From Cytophagales bacterium (GTDB lineage: Bacteria; Bacteroidota; Bacteroidia; Cytophagales; VRUD01), in the NCBI GenBank assembly GCA_019456305.1, contig VRUD01000035.1, forward strand, positions 1 through 41,050: a stretch of DNA of 41,050 bases, in the 5' to 3' direction. Position numbers and translations under genes: made by a program. The notes under the pieces are model-generated. The model worked only from the letters and a program-made list of their open reading frames with translations, was not told where the DNA came from and did not search any database. Positions 35,396 to 41,050 of the stretch are shown here, piece by piece; position 1 is the stretch's first letter, and each line of letters starts with the position of its first letter.

Positions 35396-36766
35396 TTATT
35401 TCATAAACGCCACCAAAATATCATGCTCGGTAATTATATGAACTTTGTTGTCTTTATCCCTAACTAATAAGGCTTTGTTTTCTTCGTTGATCAGCGATGA
35501 AAGTACATCAAGCGTGTTATCCATCGCCACAAAAGGAAACGGTTCATCCATTATCTCCCCAACAGGTTTACCCATGATATTAGGATTTTCGATCAGGGCG
35601 CTCACCACGTGAGTATCCATCAGGCTTCCAACTATATTACCATTTTCAAAGACGACAATTTGTGATATTGCCGTTTTGTTCATCTTTTTGATCGCTTCAC
35701 CTACTGTTTCATTTTTTTCAATGGTTATAAGCTTTCCATTTTCTCTCTTACTTAGTATAATTTCCCGGGCCGTAGCAAATCCTTTCTTTTCCAGGAAGCC
35801 ATGATCATTCATCCAGTCATCATTATAGACTTTATTGAGATAGCGTGTTCCATGGTCGGGCAGGATTATTACCATAAGATCGTCTTTATTCAAATGCTGC
35901 TTTGCCCATTCCAATGCTCCATGAACCGCTGAACCTGAAGACCAGCCGGCAAATATGCCTTCTTCTCTTACAAGCCTTCTCGTCATCAGGGCTGCATCTT
36001 TATCAGTAACCTTTACAAATTCGTCAATCAGGTCAAAATCTACGTTTTTAGGAAGTATATCTTCGCCAATTCCCTCGGTGAGGTAAGGATATATCTCATT
36101 TTTATCAAAAATGCCTGTTTCTTTATACTTTTTGAAAACCGAGCCATAAGTATCTATTCCCACAGTTTTGATATCTTTGTTTTGTTCTCTCAAATACTTA
36201 GCCACCCCGCATATCGTTCCTCCGGTACCTACTCCTGCTGCAAAACAGGTGATCTTACCCTCTGTCTGCTTCCAGATCTCCGGCCCGGTGGATTCATAAT
36301 GAGCGGCTGTATTGGACAGATTATCGTATTGATTCACATACACGGAATTGGGTATTTCTTTGTGAAATTTCCTGGCAACAGAATAATAAGACCTCGGATC
36401 ATCCGATGACACATTGGTAGGGCAAACGACCACCTCTGCTCCAAAAGCCCTGAGAATATTTATTTTTTCCTGTGATTGCTTGTCTGAGACCGTAAAAATA
36501 CATTTATAGCCTTTGGAAATAGCAGTTAAAGCTAATCCCATACCGGTATTGCCTGACGTCCCTTCTATGATGGTGCCGCCAGGTTTGAGTGTTCCTTCTT
36601 TTTCAGCATCTTCAATCATTTTTAAAGCGATCCTGTCTTTTACGGAGTGGCCGGGATTAAAATATTCAACCTTGACCAGGATGGCGCCCTTGATGCCTTT
36701 AGTTAGCTGGCTGAGCTTTATCAGGGGCGTGTTTCCAACGGTTTCTATGATGGAGTCGTGATACAT
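35396..36766 (-). CDS. Cystathionine beta-synthase (PLP domain plus CBS pair)
   Basis: 456 residues. The PLP lysine is K43 in NPGHSVKDR, and the phosphate loop is EGTSGNTGMG (about 67-76). GTGGTICGVAKYL and FAGWSSGSAVHGA are family motifs. The C-terminal part (about 335-456) is a tandem CBS domain pair, the regulatory module of eukaryotic-type cystathionine beta-synthases; no haem domain is present. It forms cystathionine from serine and homocysteine, or cysteine/H2S by related chemistry. The gene lies 20 nt downstream of a retropepsin-like gene, and 8-bp repeats occupy its leader. Confidence 0.93.
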   Translation of the reverse strand: MYHDSIIETVGNTPLIKLSQLTKGIKGAILVKVEYFNPGHSVKDRIALKMIEDAEKEGTLKPGGTIIEGTSGNTGMGLALTAISKGYKCIFTVSDKQSQEKINILRAFGAEVVVCPTNVSSDDPRSYYSVARKFHKEIPNSVYVNQYDNLSNTAAHYESTGPEIWKQTEGKITCFAAGVGTGGTICGVAKYLREQNKDIKTVGIDTYGSVFKKYKETGIFDKNEIYPYLTEGIGEDILPKNVDFDLIDEFVKVTDKDAALMTRRLVREEGIFAGWSSGSAVHGALEWAKQHLNKDDLMVIILPDHGTRYLNKVYNDDWMNDHGFLEKKGFATAREIILSKRENGKLITIEKNETVGEAIKKMNKTAISQIVVFENGNIVGSLMDTHVVSALIENPNIMGKPVGEIMDEPFPFVAMDNTLDVLSSLINEENKALLVRDKDNKVHIITEHDILVAFMK

Positions 36767-36792
36767 TGTTCTATTGTTCTATTGTTCTATTG
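36765..36792 (-). repeat. 8-bp tandem repeat in leader of the cystathionine beta-synthase gene
   Basis: Three and a half copies of ATTGTTCT (plus strand) lie between the retropepsin stop and the ATG at 36764-36766. On the coding strand they read AGAACAAT. Copy-number change would alter the spacing of the start codon from the upstream stop. Confidence 0.8.
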
Positions 36793-37206
36793 CATTGTAT
36801 TGAGTGTCTGTATTTTTTCAAAAATTATCTTTTGATTGTATTCTTCAAATATAATTTTGAACTTGTTAAATATATCTTTTCTTCCTAATAAATATGGAAC
36901 TTGTTCCGTTAAAGCAATAGCTACATTTGATTTTATTTCAACATTTGCGATTTTAAGTTCAACTTCCTTTATTATTACTGATATACCACCACGCCCAACT
37001 CCACTTAATCCTTTAATTTCTTCATCTTCGATCCTAATTCCTAAAAATCTAATAAATGATAAAGGTAAAAGTGTTATATCTGCTCCTGAATCCACACAAC
37101 CCAATGCAGAAACCCAACCTGTATTTGTTTTTATTCCGAATTCAATAAGCGGCATTAGAATTTCTCCAAATATAGGCGTACTTTCTTTTTTATATCTGAA
37201 TTCCAT
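36787..37206 (-). CDS. Retropepsin-like aspartyl protease, single domain
   Basis: 139 residues from the ATG at 37206, one base after the stop of the DUF5678 gene (TGATATG). The ATG at 37236 would overlap that gene. CVDSGADITLLPLSFIRFLG carries the catalytic DSGA (Asp at about 39), followed by the conserved LLGRKDIFNKFKIIF block, as in clan AA single-domain retropepsins that act as homodimers. Substrates of such bacterial enzymes are mostly unknown. It is co-transcribed with DUF5678, an association seen in other prokaryotes, and probably also with cystathionine beta-synthase. Confidence 0.85.
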   Translation of the reverse strand: MEFRYKKESTPIFGEILMPLIEFGIKTNTGWVSALGCVDSGADITLLPLSFIRFLGIRIEDEEIKGLSGVGRGGISVIIKEVELKIANVEIKSNVAIALTEQVPYLLGRKDIFNKFKIIFEEYNQKIIFEKIQTLNTMQ

Positions 37207-37207
37207 A

Positions 37208-37405
37208 TCAAATAAATAGGCCCTCTTTCCGAACAAATGCCAATACTGGGTTTTTGTCTGGATGTTCTTTTTTAGCTTTTTGGTAAACTTTTATCGCATT
37301 ATTTCCACTGGCAACCACCTTGTTTTTAATGATTGCGATATGCTTACCTCTATAGCTCTCAAGTTCATCGGTGGCATTAGCAAACCATTTTAATTCTTCG
37401 CTCAT
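37208..37405 (-). CDS. DUF5678 family protein
   Basis: 65 residues. ESYRGKHIAIIKNKVVASGN, then NAIKVYQKAKKEHPDKNPVL, is the DUF5678 signature (YRGKWVAI..G.VVASG...EV...A...YP). The family is often encoded just upstream of retropepsin-like genes, as here. It could be a partner or substrate-guiding protein of the protease; this is inference from context. It has a good promoter match 24-55 bp upstream of its start. Confidence 0.8.
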   Translation of the reverse strand: MSEELKWFANATDELESYRGKHIAIIKNKVVASGNNAIKVYQKAKKEHPDKNPVLAFVRKEGLFI

Positions 37406-37428
37406 TTTTTTCTAATAATTAATTGAAT

Positions 37429-37460
37429 CAAAAATAGTAAAGATCATTGAAATTGCAAAA
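37429..37460 (-). promoter_or_regulatory. Predicted promoter of DUF5678-retropepsin-CBS operon
   Basis: On the minus strand TTTTG (37456-37460) and TATTTTTG (37429-37436) are spaced by 19 nt, the same geometry as at polA. The ATG follows after 23 nt. Confidence 0.6.
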
Positions 37461-37506
37461 TTTTAAAGTATATTTTATGTAAAGAAAAGTTTTGGTCTTG
37501 AAAAAA

Positions 37507-38235
37507 CTAAAACTTTAACCCAGCGCCTATACTGATGCTTAGATCATTAAATTTATAAAATTCTTTCATTTCATAGTCAAATCCTGCGGTTCTTTGTTGT
37601 TTTATTGATAAACCAGGATTGTGTACTCTTTGCCATCTGCTGCCTAAAAACAAAATATCAACCGGAAATGATAATTCAAGATTAAGTTTGTCTGTAATGA
37701 AATATTTTACACCTGGAATAAATCCCAATAAAAATCCTGTATACAAATAGTGATATTTATACGAAAATGATAAATATGGAACTGTAATTTGGTCATAAAA
37801 AGAATATTTCATCGAACTCCCTATGTAAGGCTTGAAATCAGTTTCCTCATTTTTTAAAAAATAATAATTAAATTGATATTTTAATCCGATATCAATACGT
37901 CTAATTTTTGCACCACTAATAATATTCCCTTGATTATCAGTTGATTTTGTGTCTCTTTTATTGATACTTAATTTACTCAATTCAAATCCATGTGTAAACT
38001 TAAAGGTACGGCCTACCTCAATTTCGGGAGCAATATTTCCAAAGTTTGCTTCTTTAATATAATAGGAATAGTATAGATTTACTTTTTCTTTATCTTGAAA
38101 GGAATAGTATAGATTTATCTTTGCAATTTTTACTTTTAATTTCTTGTCATTTTCATGATCCTGACATACGGCTAGTATAGTAGGAAAGGTAACAAGTAAA
38201 ATGAATAGAGCTGGTGTTATTTTATTATTACGCAT
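37507..38235 (-). CDS. Outer-membrane beta-barrel protein
   Basis: 242 residues with a signal peptide (about 1-24, ending ILAVCQ). Alternating hydrophobic and polar strands (RIDIGLKYQFNYYFL, YLSFSYKYHYLYTGFLLGF, LSISIGAGLKF) and a C-terminal Phe fit an 8- to 10-stranded outer-membrane barrel. Near the N-terminus a 36-bp direct duplication yields KINLYYSFQD and KVNLYYSYYI. It is transcribed divergently from the DoxX-like gene. No function can be assigned. Confidence 0.75.
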   Translation of the reverse strand: MRNNKITPALFILLVTFPTILAVCQDHENDKKLKVKIAKINLYYSFQDKEKVNLYYSYYIKEANFGNIAPEIEVGRTFKFTHGFELSKLSINKRDTKSTDNQGNIISGAKIRRIDIGLKYQFNYYFLKNEETDFKPYIGSSMKYSFYDQITVPYLSFSYKYHYLYTGFLLGFIPGVKYFITDKLNLELSFPVDILFLGSRWQRVHNPGLSIKQQRTAGFDYEMKEFYKFNDLSISIGAGLKF

Positions 38236-38255
38236 TAAAAAAAGTTAAATTATTG

Positions 38256-38285
38256 TTTGCAAGTTAAAAAATATATCTACCTTCG
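38256..38285 (+). promoter_or_regulatory. Predicted promoter of the DoxX-like gene
   Basis: TTTG (38256-38259), 18 nt, then TACCTTCG (38278-38285), one base off TAnnTTTG. A hairpin follows in the leader at 38315-38334. Confidence 0.45.
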
Positions 38286-38314
38286 CGCCCTGGTTTTACA
38301 CTAACTAAATGTGT

Positions 38315-38334
38315 GCCAGGTGGAAACACCTGGC
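38315..38334 (+). promoter_or_regulatory. Leader hairpin with GAAA loop
   Basis: GCCAGGTG and CACCTGGC enclose GAAA, an 8-bp stem in the 5' leader 15 nt before the ATG at 38350. It may be an RNA stability element or part of an interspersed repeat. No T run follows. Confidence 0.45.
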
Positions 38335-38349
38335 GCCACTTCAAAAACT

Positions 38350-38724
38350 ATGGAAATTCTAACAACTACCGTTGCACGAATTATTTTCGCATTGCCATTT
38401 GGTATCTTTGGCGTTATGCATTTTATGGGGGCGAAGGATATGGGAGGCATGGTTCCTTCTTTTATTCCAGGAGGTGTTTTTTGGATTTATCTAACCGGTG
38501 CTGCTTTGGTAGCAGCCTGTATTAGCATCATTATTCAAAAAATGGCAAAGTTGTCATGCCTGTTATTGGCTCTTATGCTGCTTTTATTTATTCTTACTAT
38601 GCATATACCGGGCTTAATGAATGAGATGACTATGCAGATGTCTATGATGTCATTGCTAAAAGATATGGCACTCATGGGCGGAGCGCTTACTTATGCAGGT
38701 ATTTTTGCTAAAGAAGAAGCATAA
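38350..38724 (+). CDS. DoxX-like small membrane protein
   Basis: 124 residues from the ATG at 38350; an in-frame ATG at 38311 falls within the leader hairpin and is less likely. Four hydrophobic segments (VARIIFALPFGIFGVMHFM, GVFWIYLTGAALVAACISII, LLLALMLLLFILTMHIPG and the C-terminal LKDMALMGGALTYAGIFA) fit the DoxX family of four-helix inner-membrane proteins, some of which act in redox or oxidative-stress complexes. The partner is not seen here. Confidence 0.8.
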   Translation: MEILTTTVARIIFALPFGIFGVMHFMGAKDMGGMVPSFIPGGVFWIYLTGAALVAACISIIIQKMAKLSCLLLALMLLLFILTMHIPGLMNEMTMQMSMMSLLKDMALMGGALTYAGIFAKEEA

Positions 38725-38745
38725 GTAATCCCAACAATTTAATAC

Positions 38746-38807
38746 AAACCCTCCTTTTCTCATTAACCCCTGACTTAAGTCAGGGGTTAATGAGAAAAGG
38801 AGGGTTT
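38746..38807. terminator. 62-bp perfect palindrome, bidirectional terminator
   Basis: AAACCCTCCTTTTCTCATTA and its mirror extend to a TTAA centre without mismatch. Seven T follow on the plus strand (38805-38811), and the strand reads as convergent gene ends (DoxX-like and propeller). The long perfect stem resembles the one at 182-232. Confidence 0.8.
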
Positions 38808-38840
38808 TTTTGTGGGTTTGAAACAGGGCAGTCTGAAAAT

Positions 38841-39755
38841 CTATCTTTGTTTATAAATAAAAAAATAATCCTCCGAAAACAAACAGACCTGGTTTTTAAA
38901 AACTATGGTATTAATAAAAATTTTGTCTTCAGGTAATTGAATAGTCCTGGTATTAAAATTGTAAAGATGAAACAGGTGTATTTTATTGTCTTCCAGGTAA
39001 TATAGTTCTTCATTGAGAAAGCCGAAACTTTCGAGCCGGGTGAAAGGGAGTTTCTTTTTATAGTTACCTAGGTTATCAAACACTAAGATCCCGGAATTAT
39101 AGTCGTTGATAAAGAGCATATTCTGGTATTCCCGCATGAAGTTGATATCGTAGTCCCGGGCATCAAGCAGCAGGTCAAGTGGCGTTTCAATCGTAATGGT
39201 TTGAAGCTGAATGTCATGCTTTTTTAAGCTAAAATCGCTATCATCAATGATCCACAGGTTATTATCCGCGGCAAGGGTAGCTGTTCTTGCAAATCCAATG
39301 GATGAAAGGTCAAAATTATAAATGGATATCGGTGCAAGAAACCTGTCAAGCATTACGTACTCCTGAAAGTCTTTATAGAATAAAAATATCTTTACGCTGT
39401 TCCAGGCTTCAATCAATGAAATGCTGCCTATTTTCTGTGGAGAATAGGTTAATTTAGTATTTCCTGCTGTATCATATTTATTTACATTTCCGTCTCCGTC
39501 ACAAACAAAGATATTGTTATACCTGTCAACGGAAACTTTATCAGGTGACTTTACCGGTATGGTTTTAATTAGTTGTAGTGATTGGCTGTAACAGTTGAGA
39601 GTTGATCCCGATAAATATCGGGAACAGTTGACAATCAGCAGTAGACAAAGCGCAGCACGTAGAGCGCGCAACACATAGCGGATGGCGTAAATAATATGGT
39701 TAGTTTTAGGTTTCAAAATATTTAAGCTCCAGCTTTTCACCATCAAAAACAGCAT
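38841..39755 (-). CDS. Exported beta-propeller (NHL-like) protein
   Basis: 304 residues as an open frame from 39755, but the first 17 residues overlap lpxH. The mature part from about residue 60 (LQLIKTIPVKSPDKVSVDRY, NNIFVCDGDGNVNKYD) is an NHL-like propeller repeated in Bacteroidota next to lpxH. A hydrophobic stretch (AALCLLLIVNCS, about 34-45) looks like a signal. A GTG at 39672-39674 or a later start would avoid the overlap. The region 39590-39631 has a 33-bp duplication containing TCCCGATAAATATCGGGA, placed just in front of the mature propeller. The function is unknown. Confidence 0.7.
   Translation of the reverse strand: MLFLMVKSWSLNILKPKTNHIIYAIRYVLRALRAALCLLLIVNCSRYLSGSTLNCYSQSLQLIKTIPVKSPDKVSVDRYNNIFVCDGDGNVNKYDTAGNTKLTYSPQKIGSISLIEAWNSVKIFLFYKDFQEYVMLDRFLAPISIYNFDLSSIGFARTATLAADNNLWIIDDSDFSLKKHDIQLQTITIETPLDLLLDARDYDINFMREYQNMLFINDYNSGILVFDNLGNYKKKLPFTRLESFGFLNEELYYLEDNKIHLFHLYNFNTRTIQLPEDKIFINTIVFKNQVCLFSEDYFFIYKQR
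39590..39631. repeat. 33-bp in-frame unit with CCCGATAAATATCGGG flanked by direct repeats
   Basis: AACAGTTGA occurs at 39590-39598 and 39623-39631, 33 bp apart. Between them lies TCCCGATAAATATCGGGA (39606-39623), an inverted repeat. The unit is a multiple of three and keeps the propeller frame, adding SRYLSGSTLN to the region between signal and mature protein. Confidence 0.7.
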
Positions 39756-40473
39756 AAGCGCAGTGATGAACCCATTCTCCCAGGTTTATATACCGGCTGT
39801 TTTCAGAAACATCCATATCCATAGGCAAATGCCGGTGACCGAAAATATAATAATCGTGATGGGAGTTTGATTCTATTTGTTTGCAAAAGTTAAACAGCCA
39901 CTCCTTTTCTCCCATGAATTTTTCTTTCTGATCTTTAGCAAGCCGGCTTCTTTTTGAGGCATAATGACCAATTGCTATACCTGCATTGGGATGTATCCAT
40001 GCAAAAAGCCATTGACAAATTTTACTTTCAAAGATCTTTTTTATAAGCTTGTACAGTTTGTCGTGTGGGCCAAGTCCGTCACCGTGGCCTGTCAAAAATT
40101 TTTTGCCGGAAATGATAATTTCCTGGGCTTTTCTATAAACAGCAATGTTTAATTCTTTGGTAAAATAATCAAACATCCACATATCGTGGTTGCCCGTAAA
40201 AAAAACAACTGTGATGCCTTTGTCTGTGAGCTCTGCAAACTTGCCCTGGATCCTTATAAAACCCTTAGGGATGGCGTGCTTATACTCAAACCAAAAATCA
40301 AATATATCTCCTAATATAAATACAGCTTTTGCATCATTTTCTATACTGTTAAGCCATCTTACTATTTTTTTTTCCCTTTCAAGACTTTCAGCCGGGTTAG
40401 GCATACCGAGATGGAAATCGGAGGCGAAGTAAACTTTTTGACCGTTTTTGAGATGATCAATTGATTTTATCAT
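39706..40473 (-). CDS. lpxH: UDP-2,3-diacylglucosamine diphosphatase
   Basis: 255 residues, normal length. Calcineurin-like metallophosphatase motifs are complete: D-x-H in ASDFHLG (D19, H21), GD in FILGDIFDFW (D56), GNHD (94-97), GHGDGLG, and GHRH near residue 217. It hydrolyses UDP-2,3-diacylglucosamine to lipid X in lipid A synthesis. The propeller gene overlaps its 3' end on the same strand, a recurrent Bacteroidota neighbourhood. The start is the ATG at 40473. Confidence 0.92.
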   Translation of the reverse strand: MIKSIDHLKNGQKVYFASDFHLGMPNPAESLEREKKIVRWLNSIENDAKAVFILGDIFDFWFEYKHAIPKGFIRIQGKFAELTDKGITVVFFTGNHDMWMFDYFTKELNIAVYRKAQEIIISGKKFLTGHGDGLGPHDKLYKLIKKIFESKICQWLFAWIHPNAGIAIGHYASKRSRLAKDQKEKFMGEKEWLFNFCKQIESNSHHDYYIFGHRHLPMDMDVSENSRYINLGEWVHHCAYAVFDGEKLELKYFET

Positions 40474-40509
40474 TTATTTTTTAATGAGTATCCACTTTTA
40501 TACCTAACC

Positions 40510-40569
40510 GCAAAGACGCAAAGGATAATTTTTAAAAAGACTTTGCGTCTTGGCCCCGAGTACTCGGGG
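40510..40569. repeat. CGCAAAGACGCAAAG inverted pair plus GAGTACTC palindrome
   Basis: CGCAAAGACGCAAAG (40510-40524) is mirrored by CTTTGCGTC (40541-40549). Next to it CCCCGAGTACTCGGGG (40554-40569) is the same 16-bp palindrome as in 14066-14097. Two repeat families are thus adjacent upstream of lpxH. The gap from 40474 to 40697 has no gene. Confidence 0.65.
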
Positions 40570-40697
40570 GTGAAAAAAATTAGGTATGATTACGGATAGT
40601 CATGTATTTTTAGTAAGAAATTTAGTTTATCTCAACGCCAAATCTAAATGTTCTTTCCGGTAATTCTTTGGTTTTATCAAAAAAGTTGCAAAAAGTC

Positions 40698-40726
40698 TTG
40701 ACTTTAGTACAAAAATCACCTATATT
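40698..40726 (+). promoter_or_regulatory. Sigma70-like promoter of the partial regulator gene
   Basis: TTGACT (40698-40703), 17 nt, then TATATT (40721-40726). This fits the general -35/-10 pattern and also TAnnTTG. An ATG at 40749 leaves a leader of about 15 nt. Confidence 0.45.
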
Positions 40727-40748
40727 GTGAAAAAATATGAGCATTACT

Positions 40749-41050
40749 ATGAAAAATTATTCTTTACAGGTAAAAAATCTCACATGCAAGAGCTATAACT
40801 GTATACAGAAGCTAAAGGAACAGTTAGAAAAAATTCATGTTCATGTAAATAATATAGTGCCGGGAAAGATCATTCTTACCAATAAGCCTGGTCAGTTTCG
40901 GTTGATGAGGATAAGGGTTGTTTTAAGAAATAATAAAATGCAGCTTATTGTTAGCAGAAAGCAAATGATCGTGGAAAAGATAAAAGGTACCATAAATAAT
41001 TTAATTTTTAATAGCAAAATAAATATGAACAACTCTGATTATATAAGTGA
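40749..41050 (+). CDS. AraC-type regulator with HMA-like N-terminus, 3' truncated
   Basis: The frame is open from ATG 40749 (another ATG at 40737 is in frame) to the window edge, about 100 residues. MKNYSLQVKNLTCKSYNCIQ starts like an HMA metal-binding-like domain (MK.YIKNMVC.RCI in relatives), but the second Cys position is changed. The end, VEKIKGTINNLIFNSKINMN and NSDYISE, is the linker preceding the AraC HTH domain in a family of Bacteroidota regulators. The HTH lies beyond the window. Family assigned from sequence pattern; the start is uncertain. Confidence 0.6.
   Translation, partial: MKNYSLQVKNLTCKSYNCIQKLKEQLEKIHVHVNNIVPGKIILTNKPGQFRLMRIRVVLRNNKMQLIVSRKQMIVEKIKGTINNLIFNSKINMNNSDYIS

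Overview
The window looks like a chromosomal segment of a member of the Bacteroidota, probably an uncultivated or metagenome-assembled lineage; I cannot name the genus. The evidence is low GC, several secreted proteins ending in type IX secretion (T9SS) sorting domains with YPNP motifs, SprB-type repeats, and promoters matching the Bacteroidota pattern TTTG-N18/19-TAnnTTTG upstream of polA, a DUF5678 gene and a DoxX-like gene.

Layout: (1) 1-3087: the 3' end of an ssb gene converges on polA across a 51-bp palindrome. (2) 3400-8920: a defence island with an XRE controller, a beta-class DNA methyltransferase, a large nuclease-methyltransferase fusion and a HEPN/Abi-type protein, followed by about 700 bp of remnants. 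(3) 9495-14022: asparagine synthase, a DUF2442 protein, a nested repeat cluster and a CrtI/PYROXD2-like oxidoreductase. (4) 14408-18749: four exported proteins in a tight operon (tail-fibre-like protein, Ycf48-like propeller with T9SS signal, atypical tyrosinase, lipoprotein). (5) 19060-24462: TPR protein, a small basic ORF overlapping a retropepsin-fold gene, then GNAT and prmC on the minus strand and ribD. (6) 24916-30890: a 1607-residue T9SS-exported zincin/adhesin and a SprB-repeat protein. (7) 31091-32582: kdsB and cmk, overlapping. (8) 32933-38235: small lipoprotein, DUF1573 protein, SH3 lipoprotein, a coiled-coil membrane protein, then a DUF5678/retropepsin/cystathionine beta-synthase operon and an outer-membrane barrel. 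(9) 38350-41050: DoxX-like protein, beta-propeller, lpxH, and the start of an AraC-type regulator with an HMA-like N-terminus.

The most striking signal is a set of short repeats inserted IN FRAME into conserved housekeeping genes. A palindrome built on GTAGAGACGTTGCA lies in asnB and cmk (and between ssb and polA). A C-rich inverted element adds about 38 residues to prmC. A 28-bp repeat encoding a SGSGSSSK-like peptide lies in both kdsB and the oxidoreductase. A 33-bp unit lies in the propeller gene beside lpxH. This resembles the gene-invading Rickettsia palindromic elements. A second theme is two separate retropepsin-like genes, each preceded by a short overlapping or abutting ORF; one has lost the catalytic Asp.
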